From: Amycolatopsis iheyensis
Lineage (GTDB): Bacteria; Actinomycetota; Actinomycetes; Mycobacteriales; Pseudonocardiaceae
DNA length: 64,000 nucleotides
Reading direction: 5' to 3'
Assembly (NCBI RefSeq): GCF_024703995.1
Contig: NZ_JAMXQV010000004.1
Span: forward strand, 1-64,000
Each line of letters starts with the position of its first letter. The stretch's first letter is position 1. The notes under the pieces are model-generated. The model was not told where the DNA came from. It searched no databases and saw nothing but the letters and a program-made list of their open reading frames with translations. Below, one piece after another: positions 25,411 through 33,749 of this stretch. The translations under genes and the position numbers were made by a program.

Positions 25411-26312
25411 AGAACGCCGCAGTCATCGGCGCGGGCACCATCGGCCTGTCCTGGACGGCGCTGTTCGCCCACCACGGCCTGACCGTCCGGGTCACCGACC
25501 CCCGCCCCGACCTCGCCGACGCCGTCGCCGAAGCGCTGAAGACGTTCGCGCCGCACCTGGGCACCACCGCCGCCGAGCTGGCGAGCCGGGTGAGCATCGC
25601 CGAAAGCGTCACTGAATCAGTGAAAGCCGCGGATGTGGTTCAGGAGAACGGGCCGGAGAACGTCGAGTTCAAGAAGGCGCTGTTCAAGCAGCTCGTCGAG
25701 GAGGCTCCGGAGCACGCGCTGCTGCTGAGTTCGTCCAGCGCCATCCCCTCGACCGCCTTCACCGGCGGGATCGACGGGAGCCGGGTCCTCATCGGACACC
25801 CGTTCAACCCGCCGCACCTGATCCCGCTGGTCGAGGTCGTCCCCGGCGAGCACACCAGCGAAGAGTCAGTGGCGAGGGCCGTCGAGTTCTACACCTCCCT
25901 CGGCCGGACGCCGGTCGTGGAGCGCAAGGAGATCCCCGGGTTCGTCGGCAACCGGCTGCAGAACGCGCTCAGCCGCGAGGCGATCTACCTCGTCGAGCAG
26001 GGCGTGGTGACACCGTCCGAACTGGACGCCGTGATCACGAACTCGCTCGGGATCCGCTGGGCGACCGTCGGGCCGTTCCTCGGCTCGCACCTCGGTGGCG
26101 GCCCGGGCGGCTACCGGCACATGGCCGAGCACATCGGCAAGTCGATGAAGAAGATGTGGGCCGGGCTCGGAAACCCGTCCCAGAGCCCCGAAGAGCAGGA
26201 ACGGCTGATCGAAGCCGTCGAACAGGCTTACGGCTCCTCCACGTACTCGGAACTCGCCGAGACGCGCGACCGCAAGCAGCTCGCCGTTTTGCACGCAGTG
26301 GAGGAGAACTGA
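25407..26312 (+). CDS. 3-hydroxyacyl-CoA dehydrogenase-family protein
   Basis: A 301-residue NAD-dependent dehydrogenase: Rossmann motif VIGAGTIGLSW with a hydrophobic stretch and RVTDPRPD, then LLLSSSSAIPSTAF, HPFNPPHLIPLVEVVPGEHT and GFVGNRLQNALSREA. These features fit 3-hydroxyacyl-CoA dehydrogenase and the related L-carnitine and L-gulonate 3-dehydrogenases; the single-unit length (~300 residues) is common to all. Context with CoA enzymes favours a hydroxyacyl-CoA or carnitine-type substrate. Coupled by ATGA to the ADC-like gene. Confidence 0.88.
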   Translation: MKNAAVIGAGTIGLSWTALFAHHGLTVRVTDPRPDLADAVAEALKTFAPHLGTTAAELASRVSIAESVTESVKAADVVQENGPENVEFKKALFKQLVEEAPEHALLLSSSSAIPSTAFTGGIDGSRVLIGHPFNPPHLIPLVEVVPGEHTSEESVARAVEFYTSLGRTPVVERKEIPGFVGNRLQNALSREAIYLVEQGVVTPSELDAVITNSLGIRWATVGPFLGSHLGGGPGGYRHMAEHIGKSMKKMWAGLGNPSQSPEEQERLIEAVEQAYGSSTYSELAETRDRKQLAVLHAVEEN

Positions 26313-26313
26313 G

Positions 26314-27504
26314 ATGGAACCGCTCAAGGACAAGCTGACCGCCGACTTCTACGACTTCGAGGCGCTGCTGCCCGACGACGAGCGCAAGCTGCTGGTCAAG
26401 GCGCGCGAGTTCATGACGAACGACGTCAAGCCGCTGGTCAACGAAAACTGGGAAGCCGGCACCTTCCCGAAGGAACTCATCGGGATGTTCCGCGAAAGCG
26501 GCCTCGCCGGGCTGCCGTACGAAGGCTACGGCGAGCACAAGCCCGCGGTCAGCCACCTGCTCACCGGCATGATGGCGATGGAGATGAGCCGCACCGACGC
26601 GTCCGTGGCGACGTTCTTCGGTGTCCACAACGGACTCGCGATGTACTCCATCTACAGTGGAGGGAGCCAGGAGCAGCGCGACCGCTGGCTCCCCGAAATG
26701 GCCGCCATGGACAAGATCGGCGCGTTCGCGATGACCGAGCCCCTGGGTGGCTCGGACGTCGCAGGTGGCATGCGGACCACGGCCAAGAAGGACGGCGACA
26801 CCTGGATCCTCAACGGCGCCAAGAAGTGGATCGGCAACGCGACCTTCGCCGACTACGTCGTCGTGTGGGCCCGCGACCTCGATGACAACCACGTCAAGGG
26901 GTTCGTCGTCGAGAAGGGCACGCCGGGCTTCGTGCCGGCGAAGATCCAGGGCAAGACCGCGTTCCGGATCGTCGAGAACGCCGAGATCACCCTGACCGAC
27001 GTCCGCGTGCCGGAGGCGAACCGCCTGCAGGGCATCGACTCCTTCCGCGACGTCGCCGAGATCCTGCGCGCCACCCGCGGCGGTGTCGCCTGGCAGGCGC
27101 TGGGCGTGATGATCGGCGCGTACGAGGCCGCGCTCGCCTACGCGCAGGAGCGCACGCAGTTCGGCCGGCCGATCGCGCGGTTCCAGCTGGTGCAGGACCT
27201 GCTCGTGAAGAGCCTCGGCAACATCACCGCGTCGTGGGGCATGCTCGTGCAGCTCGCCCGGCTGCAGGACGCGGGGATCTTCAAGGACGAGCAGTCGTCG
27301 CTGGCGAAGGCGTTCGTCACCTCGCGGATGCGCGAGGTCGTCGCCTGGAGCCGGGAGATCTTCGGTGGCAACGGGATCGTGCTCGAGTACGACGTCGCGC
27401 GGTTCTTCGCCGACGCCGAGGCGATCTACTCGTTCGAAGGCACGCGCGAGATGAACACGCTGATCGTCGGTAAGGCGATCACCGGGCAGTCCGCGTTCGT
27501 GTGA
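26314..27504 (+). CDS. Acyl-CoA dehydrogenase
   Basis: A 396-residue flavoprotein: GAFAMTEPLGGSDVAGGMRT (FAD/substrate loop), ILNGAKKWIGNATFADYVVV, ERTQFGRPIARFQLVQDLL, EIFGGNGIVLEYDVARFF and YSFEGTREMNTLIVGKAITG. Glu in FEGTREMN is in the position of the catalytic base of glutaryl-CoA-dehydrogenase-like enzymes. A GGAGGAGA ribosome binding site lies inside the end of the preceding gene; gap one base. Last gene of the operon, convergent with the LCP gene. Confidence 0.93.
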   Translation: MEPLKDKLTADFYDFEALLPDDERKLLVKAREFMTNDVKPLVNENWEAGTFPKELIGMFRESGLAGLPYEGYGEHKPAVSHLLTGMMAMEMSRTDASVATFFGVHNGLAMYSIYSGGSQEQRDRWLPEMAAMDKIGAFAMTEPLGGSDVAGGMRTTAKKDGDTWILNGAKKWIGNATFADYVVVWARDLDDNHVKGFVVEKGTPGFVPAKIQGKTAFRIVENAEITLTDVRVPEANRLQGIDSFRDVAEILRATRGGVAWQALGVMIGAYEAALAYAQERTQFGRPIARFQLVQDLLVKSLGNITASWGMLVQLARLQDAGIFKDEQSSLAKAFVTSRMREVVAWSREIFGGNGIVLEYDVARFFADAEAIYSFEGTREMNTLIVGKAITGQSAFV

Positions 27505-27508
27505 GGAG

Positions 27509-28711
27509 TCAGTTGACGCAGCCGGCGGCCGTCGAGGTCGCCGGCTGCTTCGCGTTCGACGACGACGGCGGCGTGGCCGTCTGCGCCACCGGCTTCACGC
27601 CGCCCGTGGTGTCGTCACCCGAGGCCTGGACCGCGGGCGTGCTGATCGCCGTGCGCACGAACTGCTGGACCTGCGCCGGGTCGACCTTCACCGCGTCGCC
27701 GTCGGACGGCGTCGGCAGCGACAGGCTCTGCACCGGGATCGTGGCGAACCCGATCGCACCCGACGTCATCCCGCGCAGCTGCTGCGCGAAGCTCAGCACA
27801 TCCCAGCCCTTGTCGAGCACGACCGCGCCCTGCACCGCGCTGACCAGCGAGTTCAGCTTCGAGACGTCGGTGAACGTGCCCGCGCTCAGTACCTTCTTGG
27901 CCATTCCGGACAAGAACGCCTGCTGCCGCGCGATCCGGTCGAGGTCCCCGTTCTGCAGGCCGTGGCGCTGCCGGACGAACGCCAGCGCCTGCGCCCCGGA
28001 AAGCGTTTGCGGGCCGGCCGCGAAGTCCGCGCCGGAGTAGGTGTCGTGCACCGGCGCCTTGAGGCAGACCTCGACGCCGCCGACGGCCTGCGAAAGCGCG
28101 TCGAACCCGGCGAGGTTGATCGCCGCGTAGTGGTTGATCGTGAGGCCGGTGAACTTCTCGACGGTCTGGATCGCGGTCTTGGCGCCGGCCGCGTTCGCCG
28201 CCACCTCCAGCTGCGGGCCGGACAGCCCCTCGGCGCGCAATCCGGACATCGAGGCGTTCTTGCCGCGGCTGTACGCGGAGTTGATCTTGTGCTTGCCGTA
28301 GCCGCCGGCGATGTCCACATAGGAGTCACGCGGGATCGAGATCGCGGTCGCCGCCGCGCCGCCGGCCGGGATGTGCACGACGATCATCGTGTCCGTGGTG
28401 TCGCCGCCGTCTTCGCCGCTGCCGGCGTGCAACGCGTCGAGCACGTTCTGCGGCAACGGGTTGCCGTACGCGTCGGTGCGCGCGTCGATCCCGACGAGCA
28501 GGATGTTCTGGGCGACCTTGAGCGGTTCACCGGGCGGCGCGTCTTCCTCGTCGACCTGTGCCGAGGGCGGGATGACGTCGGCGGTGACGATGCCGTTGTC
28601 GAGCTTGCTCAGCTGCGTCCACGCGAAACCGGTGGCGGCGAGCACGAGCGTCGACACGACACCCACCGCTACGCGACCGCCGACGCGGCGCCCCCGGGAC
28701 GACAACAGCAC
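27509..28711 (-). CDS. LytR-CpsA-Psr (LCP) family protein
   Basis: About 400 residues: a short cytoplasmic basic segment, one transmembrane helix (VGGRVAVGVVSTLVLAATGF), then the LCP domain with NILLVGIDAR, DTTDTMIVVHIPAG, AISIPRDSYVDI, KINSAYSRG and AFVRQRHGLQNGDLDRIARQ, all LCP signatures. These enzymes attach polyprenyl-linked glycopolymers (arabinogalactan, teichoic acids) to peptidoglycan. A Thr/Ser/Pro tail ends the protein. I chose GTG at 28709-28711, behind AAGGGGAAG. Confidence 0.93.
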   Translation of the reverse strand: MLLSSRGRRVGGRVAVGVVSTLVLAATGFAWTQLSKLDNGIVTADVIPPSAQVDEEDAPPGEPLKVAQNILLVGIDARTDAYGNPLPQNVLDALHAGSGEDGGDTTDTMIVVHIPAGGAAATAISIPRDSYVDIAGGYGKHKINSAYSRGKNASMSGLRAEGLSGPQLEVAANAAGAKTAIQTVEKFTGLTINHYAAINLAGFDALSQAVGGVEVCLKAPVHDTYSGADFAAGPQTLSGAQALAFVRQRHGLQNGDLDRIARQQAFLSGMAKKVLSAGTFTDVSKLNSLVSAVQGAVVLDKGWDVLSFAQQLRGMTSGAIGFATIPVQSLSLPTPSDGDAVKVDPAQVQQFVRTAISTPAVQASGDDTTGGVKPVAQTATPPSSSNAKQPATSTAAGCVN

Positions 28712-28810
28712 GACACTTCCCCTTGCTTCCCTCTGGTGAACCCCTCCTTCGAGGATCACCGCGTTAGCTGGGAATCAGCTGAGAAAGTTGTCGAAAACCT
28801 GTGACGCTGC

Positions 28811-28841
28811 CCGATCGGCCGAGCGGATTCCGGCCGATCGG
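28811..28841. terminator. Perfect 11-bp stem-loop between LCP and SDR genes
   Basis: CCGATCGGCCG (28811-28821), 9-nt loop, CGGCCGATCGG (28831-28841). It lies about 80 bp behind the stop of the minus-strand SDR gene (28921) and upstream of the LCP start (28711), so it may terminate the SDR transcript or regulate the LCP gene. Confidence 0.6.
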
Positions 28842-28920
28842 CCGACTTCCGCGACGGAAAGTGTCGAACCGCGCACGGGGACGTGCTGTGGGCGCGGCCA
28901 CAGTGGCCGGAACTATCGCG

Positions 28921-29658
28921 TCAGCGGGGCATCCTGCGCCAGATCGCGCGCGGCAGCAGCCGCATCGCGAAGAAGACCGGACGGAGCACCCCGGGCACCC
29001 AAACGACCCCGCGCCCGCGGCGCAGGGCCGCGACCGTCGCGTCCGCCACCTGGTCCGGCGTGCTCGAGAACGGCGCCGGGGCCATCCCCTCGGTCATCCG
29101 CCCGATCACGAAGCCCGGGCGGACCAGCAGCAGGTGCACACCCGAGCCGTGCAGGGCGTCCGCGAGGCCGCTCGCGAAGCCGTCGAGACCGGCCTTCGCC
29201 GAGCCGTACACGTAGTTCGCGCGGCGCACGCGCACCCCGGCCACGGACGAGAACACGACCAGGCTGCCGCGGCCCTGCGCGCGCAGCAGGTTCGCCGCGT
29301 GGGTCAGCACGCCGACCTGGGCGACGTAGTCGGTGTGGACGATCGCCGCGGCGTGGGCCGCGTCCGTCTCCGCGCGCGCCTGGTCGCCGAGGATGCCGAA
29401 CGCCAGCACCACGGCGTCGAGGGGGCCGTGCTCGGCCGCCACCTGCTCCAGGAACGGGCCGTGCGCGGCGAGGTCGTCGGCGTCGAACTCGGCCGTTTCG
29501 ACCAGGGCGCCGGCTTCGCGCAGCTCGGCGACCGGCGCGGTCAGGTCCGCGCCCGGCCGCGCGGCCAGCACGACCCGCCGGCCGTCCTCGACCAGGCGTT
29601 TCGCCACGGCCAGGCCGATTTCACTGCGTCCGCCGAGCACCAGCACCGTTCCGCTCAC
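28921..29658 (-). CDS. DprE2-like short-chain dehydrogenase
   Basis: About 245 residues: Rossmann start VSGTVLVLGGRSEIGLAVAK (the GGRSEIG form is typical of decaprenylphosphoryl-2-keto-ribose reductase, DprE2, rather than TGxxxGIG), VLAFGILGDQA, Ser in FSSVAGVRVRRANYVYGSAK with the YxxxK pair, LLLVRPGFVIGRMTEGM, and a C-terminal membrane-associating RLLPRAIWRRMP. DprE2 makes decaprenylphosphoryl-arabinose for the cell wall. No dprE1 lies beside it here, so a paralogue is possible. Divergent from the TetR gene. Confidence 0.8.
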   Translation of the reverse strand: MSGTVLVLGGRSEIGLAVAKRLVEDGRRVVLAARPGADLTAPVAELREAGALVETAEFDADDLAAHGPFLEQVAAEHGPLDAVVLAFGILGDQARAETDAAHAAAIVHTDYVAQVGVLTHAANLLRAQGRGSLVVFSSVAGVRVRRANYVYGSAKAGLDGFASGLADALHGSGVHLLLVRPGFVIGRMTEGMAPAPFSSTPDQVADATVAALRRGRGVVWVPGVLRPVFFAMRLLPRAIWRRMPR

Positions 29659-29705
29659 CGCAGCAGTCTCCCAGCCCGTGCCGAGCCGGGATCGGGCAGG
29701 TGATC

Positions 29706-29735
29706 TGCACGACATGCAACTTTGCATGACGTGCA
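29706..29735. promoter_or_regulatory. 30-bp operator-like inverted repeat
   Basis: TGCACGACATGCAA (29706-29719), CT, TTGCATGACGTGCA (29722-29735): 14-bp arms with one mismatch. It lies between the divergent SDR gene (start 29658) and TetR gene (start 29758), 22 bp upstream of the latter. Confidence 0.8.
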
Positions 29736-29757
29736 AGTTCTGGCTACCTTGGTAGGC

Positions 29758-30375
29758 GTGTCCCCACCCACCGGCCTGCGCGAGCGCAAGAAGTACGAGA
29801 CGCACCGCGCGCTCGCCACCGCCGCCGTCCGGCTCGTCGCCGAACGCGGGCTCGACGCGGTCACCGTGGAGGACATCGCGACCGCAGCCGACGTTTCCGT
29901 CCGCACGTTCTTCAACTACTTCGCGTCCAAAGAGGACGCTGTGGTGATCGCCGTCCCCGACCACCTCCAGCGCACCGAACGCACCATCGAACGCTTCCTC
30001 GCGCTGCCCGCCGAGCTGTCCGCGCTGGCCGCGCTGACCACCGCCATCCGCGACGACCTCGCGTTCATCGCCGAGAACCCGCGCGAGTGGCTCGACCGGG
30101 TGACCGCGATGAAGCGGCACCCGACCCTCGTCCACCGCTCGCTGGCGATGAACGCCGAGCAGATCGAGCCGCTCACGACGGCGATCGCCCGGCGCACCGG
30201 CTGCGCACCGGCCGACCTGTTCCCGTCGCTGCTGCTGAACGTGGTCAGCGGCGCGCTCAACGCGGCGATGATGCGCTGGCACGAGCGCGACGGCGAAGGC
30301 GCCGTCGCCGACCTGTTCGACGACGCCGTGGCGAGCATCGCCGCGGGCCTGCCCGACCCGAAGCGGACCCGCTGA
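29758..30375 (+). CDS. TetR/AcrR family regulator of the adjacent MFS transporter
   Basis: About 205 residues; N-terminal VTVEDIATAADVSVRTFFNY with FASKEDAVV is a TetR HTH (residues ~35-60). GTG at 29758-29760 follows the palindrome and has no clear ribosome binding site. The MFS exporter starts 32 bp after its stop, the usual arrangement for a drug-efflux repressor and its target. Confidence 0.88.
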   Translation: MSPPTGLRERKKYETHRALATAAVRLVAERGLDAVTVEDIATAADVSVRTFFNYFASKEDAVVIAVPDHLQRTERTIERFLALPAELSALAALTTAIRDDLAFIAENPREWLDRVTAMKRHPTLVHRSLAMNAEQIEPLTTAIARRTGCAPADLFPSLLLNVVSGALNAAMMRWHERDGEGAVADLFDDAVASIAAGLPDPKRTR

Positions 30376-30407
30376 GCCGGTCCGCGCCCGAACGCAAGGG
30401 GGAAACC

Positions 30408-31973
30408 ATGTCCACGACCGCCGATCCACCGGAAGTGACCACCCCCGGCCCGATGAGCCGCCGCCAGGTCCTGGAAGCGATGTCGGGGCTGATGATGGGC
30501 ATCTTCGTGGCCATCCTCGCCTCGACCGTCGTCGCCAACGCGCTGCCCCGGATCGTCAGCGAGCTGGGCGGCTCGCAGGCGTCCTACACCTGGGTCGTCA
30601 CCACCGAACTGCTGGCGATGACCGCGACCGTCCCGTTGTGGGGCAAGCTTTCCGACCTCTACAACAAGAAGCTGCTGATCCAGATCTCCCTGGCGCTGTT
30701 CGTGGTCGGCTCGCTCGTGGCCGGGTTCGCGGGCAACATCGACGTGCTGATCGCGAGCCGGGTCGCCCAGGGCATCGGCGGCGGCGGGCTGACCGCGCTC
30801 GCCCAGGTGATCATGGCCGCGATCGTTTCCCCGCGCGAGCTCGGCAAGTTCTCCGGCATCTTCGGCGGCGTGTTCGCCGTCGGCACCGTCGCCGGCCCGC
30901 TCATCGGCGGCGTCCTGGTCGACACGTCGTGGCTCGGCTGGCGCTGGTGCTTCTTCCTCGGCGTGCCGTTCGCGGTGACCGCGATCCTGCTGCTGCAACG
31001 GACACTGGACCTGCCGACGGTCAAACGCGACGTCAAGGTCGACTACCTCGGCGCGTTCCTGATCATGGCCGGGGTGTCGACGCTGCTGATCTGGTCTTCG
31101 CTGGCCGGGCAGGAGTTCGCGTGGGGCTCGTGGCAGACCGCTGTCCTGGTGACCGCCGGGCTGGTCGTGCTGGCGCTGGCGGTGTTCGTCGAATCCCGGG
31201 TGCGGGAGCCGATCCTGCCGCTGGGCCTGTTCCGCAACCGCACGGTGACCCTGACGACGGTGGCCAGCTTCCTCGTCGGCGTCGCGATGTTCGGCGGCAC
31301 GGTGTTCCTGTCGCAGTACTTCCAGCTGGCCCTGGGCAAGTCGCCGACGGTCGCCGGGCTGATGAGCCTGCCGATGATCCTCGGCCTGATGGTCTCCTCG
31401 ACGGTGTCCGGGCAGCTGATCAGCCGGACCGGCCGCTGGAAGAGCCACCTGCTGCTCGGCGCGCTGCTGATGGCCGCCGGGCTCGGGCTGCTCGGCACGA
31501 TCGACGCGCACACGAGCGTGGTCGTGCTCGGGACGTTCATGCTGGTGCTCGGCGTCGGTGTCGGCATGCTGATGCAGAACCTGGTGCTGGTGGCGCAGAA
31601 CGACGTCCCGGCGCACGACCTGGGCGCGGCGACGTCGGCGCTGTCGTTCTTCCGCAGCCTCGGCGGGTCGATCGGGGTGAGCGCGCTCGGCGCGGTGCTG
31701 GCGAACCGCGTGACGGCGTTGATCACCGAAGGGCTCGGCCCGCTGCCCGCCGGTGACGGTGGTTCGGGCAAGGTGCCGGACCTGGCGACCCTGCCGGCGC
31801 CGGTGGCCGCGGTGATCCGGGAGGCCTACGGCACGGCGACCAGTGACCTGTTCCTGATCGCGGCGCCGATCGCGCTGCTGGTGGTCGTCGCGGTGGCGTT
31901 CCTGAAGCACCTGCCGCTGAAGACGCAGAGCGGCCTGGAGCGGCTCGCGGACGAGGAGCCCGCGGTGCGCTAG
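30408..31973 (+). CDS. DHA2-family MFS multidrug exporter (14 TM)
   Basis: A 521-residue transporter with about 14 transmembrane segments. Motif A-like LWGKLSDLYNKKLL follows helix 2; ASRVAQGIGGGGLTALAQV and GTVAGPLIGGVLVD match motifs B and C of drug:H+ antiporters. ATG at 30408 with AAGGGGGAAA upstream. Probably controlled by the TetR gene before it. Substrate unknown. Confidence 0.9.
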   Translation: MSTTADPPEVTTPGPMSRRQVLEAMSGLMMGIFVAILASTVVANALPRIVSELGGSQASYTWVVTTELLAMTATVPLWGKLSDLYNKKLLIQISLALFVVGSLVAGFAGNIDVLIASRVAQGIGGGGLTALAQVIMAAIVSPRELGKFSGIFGGVFAVGTVAGPLIGGVLVDTSWLGWRWCFFLGVPFAVTAILLLQRTLDLPTVKRDVKVDYLGAFLIMAGVSTLLIWSSLAGQEFAWGSWQTAVLVTAGLVVLALAVFVESRVREPILPLGLFRNRTVTLTTVASFLVGVAMFGGTVFLSQYFQLALGKSPTVAGLMSLPMILGLMVSSTVSGQLISRTGRWKSHLLLGALLMAAGLGLLGTIDAHTSVVVLGTFMLVLGVGVGMLMQNLVLVAQNDVPAHDLGAATSALSFFRSLGGSIGVSALGAVLANRVTALITEGLGPLPAGDGGSGKVPDLATLPAPVAAVIREAYGTATSDLFLIAAPIALLVVVAVAFLKHLPLKTQSGLERLADEEPAVR

Positions 31974-31982
31974 CTTGCGCGG

Positions 31983-32948
31983 ATGGACTTCGAAGCGCTC
32001 GTCGAGCGGCACCGCCGGGAGATCCAGGTGCACTGCTACCGGATGCTCGGCTCGCTCGGCGACGCCGAAGACCTCGCGCAGGAGACGTTCCTGCGGGCGT
32101 GGAAGGCCCGAGACGGGTTCGAGGGCCGGGCGAGCGTGCGCACCTGGCTGTACCGGATCGCGACGAACGCCTGCCTCGACGTCCTGGCCCGCCGCCCGCG
32201 CCGGGTGCTGCCCGACCAGCTCGGGCCGTCCGGCGAGCCGGCGGGCCCGATCGAGGCGGCCAACCTGCCGTGGCTCGAGCCGTGCCCGGACGAGTTCCTC
32301 GGCGTGGACGACATCGCGGCGGTGGTGATCGAGCGGGAGACGATCGAGCTGGCCTACCTGGCCGCCCTCCAGCACCTGCCCCCGCGGCAGCGCGCGACGC
32401 TGGTCCTGCGCGACGTCCTCGGCTGGTCGGCGAAGGACACGGCGGCGGCGCTGGAAACGAGCGTGGCGTCGGCGAACAGCGCGTTGCAGCGGGCCCGGGC
32501 GACGTTGCGTGAGCGGCTGCCCGCACGCCGTGCCGAGTGGACGGCCGGCGACCCGACGGCCGAGGAAGCCGCACTGCTCAAGCGGTTCATCGAGGCCTAC
32601 GAACACGGCGACCCGGCGGCGGTGGCCCGGTTGCTGCACGAGGACGCGCAGGCGATCATGCCGCCGTACACGCTGTGGTTCGGCAACCGCGACGCGATCA
32701 TCGCGGCGCTGTCGCTGTCGATGGACCCGGCGTCCCCGCACTGCGTCGGCCGGTTCCGGATGCTCCCGACCCGCGCCAACCGCCAGCCGGCGGTGGCCAC
32801 CTGGCTGCGGCGGCCGGGTGAGGAGCGGTATCGGTGGTTCGGGGTGTCGCTGCTGACGGTGGAGCAGGGGCTGATCACGGCGATGGCGGCGTTCGAATCG
32901 GCGCCGGCCGGGGTGTGGGGGCTGCCGGAATTCTGGGCGGGCGATTGA
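31983..32948 (+). CDS. ECF sigma factor with C-terminal SnoaL-like domain (TIGR02960/SigG-like)
   Basis: A 321-residue protein. Residues ~1-70 are sigma region 2 (CYRMLGSLGDAEDLAQETFL with RAWKARDGFEGRASVRTWLY), ~120-185 region 4 (LQHLPPRQRATLVLRDVLGW, ALETSVASANSALQRARATL), and ~195-321 an NTF2/SnoaL-like domain (FIEAYEHGDPAAVARLLHED). This layout belongs to the ECF groups where the fused domain, rather than an anti-sigma factor, tunes activity. No anti-sigma gene is adjacent. It follows the MFS gene by 9 bp. Confidence 0.88.
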   Translation: MDFEALVERHRREIQVHCYRMLGSLGDAEDLAQETFLRAWKARDGFEGRASVRTWLYRIATNACLDVLARRPRRVLPDQLGPSGEPAGPIEAANLPWLEPCPDEFLGVDDIAAVVIERETIELAYLAALQHLPPRQRATLVLRDVLGWSAKDTAAALETSVASANSALQRARATLRERLPARRAEWTAGDPTAEEAALLKRFIEAYEHGDPAAVARLLHEDAQAIMPPYTLWFGNRDAIIAALSLSMDPASPHCVGRFRMLPTRANRQPAVATWLRRPGEERYRWFGVSLLTVEQGLITAMAAFESAPAGVWGLPEFWAGD

Positions 32949-32980
32949 GCACGGTCACCATGGGTCCGAGCCTGGTGCGT

Positions 32981-33120
32981 GCGCCCCAATGTGGCCTTGG
33001 TTGCTCCACCGATGCCCCCACCGCCACCCTCAACGGAGGCGCTCCGCGCCGCAGTGCTTACTCAACGCACCCAAGGGGCCCTTCGTTGCGTCTGACGCAC
33101 CGAAGGCCACATTGGGGCGC
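32981..33120. repeat. Palindromic intergenic element, copy 2
   Basis: The 18-bp outer arms (32981-32998 and 33103-33120) are identical to those of the element at 4031-4115. The interior is different: about 104 bp with a degenerate second hairpin arm and GCGTCTGACGCACCGAAGG shared with copy 1. As with copy 1, both flanking genes point into it. Confidence 0.85.
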
Positions 33121-33178
33121 TTCGGGCTCGGCGCACTCAATGCGTGGGCGCGACTCCCCTGCGAAAGGCGTGAAAAAA

Positions 33179-33215
33179 CCCGGGCAGGTGATTCATGGCG
33201 AATCACCTGCCCGGG
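33179..33215 (-). terminator. Rho-independent terminator of the whiB gene
   Basis: Perfect 16-bp stem CCCGGGCAGGTGATTC (33179-33194) against GAATCACCTGCCCGGG (33200-33215), 5-nt loop. On the minus strand it is followed by TTTTTT, an intrinsic terminator about 80 bp beyond the whiB stop. Confidence 0.9.
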
Positions 33216-33294
33216 CACACGCGTTCCCGGAACTCATTCTTCCGGATTCGGTGTTCGTCTTCTTGGCCGCCGGGAAGAGGTCACCGGGCGGCGA

Positions 33295-33558
33295 TCAGGC
33301 CGCTCGGTGCCGCTGCGGGGCCGTGCGCACCAGCCCGCGGCGTTCGACCGCGGTGGCGCCGCCGAAGACGCCGTGGTCCAGGCCGTTGTCGAGCGCGTAG
33401 CCGAGGCATTCGGCGCGCACCGGGCAGCGGGCGCACACGGCCTTGGCCTGCGCCGTCTGCCGGGCGCCGGGGCCGACTTCGGAGATCGGGAAGAACAGTT
33501 CCGGGTCCTCGTCCTTGCAGGCCGCGAGTTCCGCCCAGCCCGTCATCGTGGCTTCCAT
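33295..33558 (-). CDS. WhiB-family iron-sulfur regulator (WhiB1/WblE-like)
   Basis: An 87-residue protein with the four [4Fe-4S] cysteines at 14, 42, 45 and 51 (AACKDEDPELFFP; AVCARCPVRAEC), then HGVFGGATAVERRGL in place of the usual G[VI]WGG turn, and a basic C-terminus. WhiB1/WblE proteins bind the principal sigma factor. ATG with GGAGG and GAAGGAA upstream. A strong intrinsic terminator follows. The gene lies near two sigma factors. Confidence 0.93.
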   Translation of the reverse strand: MEATMTGWAELAACKDEDPELFFPISEVGPGARQTAQAKAVCARCPVRAECLGYALDNGLDHGVFGGATAVERRGLVRTAPQRHRAA

Positions 33559-33749
33559 TTCCTTCGTTCACCTCCCTAGTGCTTCTGTTTCCCATTGTCG
33601 TGGCGCGTCAACCGACTTGACGGACGCGGACGCGCGAGCGCATCCGCCTGAGTCAAGGGGGTTTTGGCTTCGGTCCCCGGCTCACCCTCCGGGCAACCAA
33701 GACTGCAACACATGAGAGTACGCCTTTCTTCCTGGGATCTCGATGTCGA

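Larger units (their letters stand above)
32949..33294. other. 346-bp intergenic region between convergent genes
   Basis: No gene seen. It holds the second copy of the palindromic element (32981-33120) and the whiB terminator (33179-33215). Short open frames here have no ribosome binding site or recognisable protein. Confidence 0.7.
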
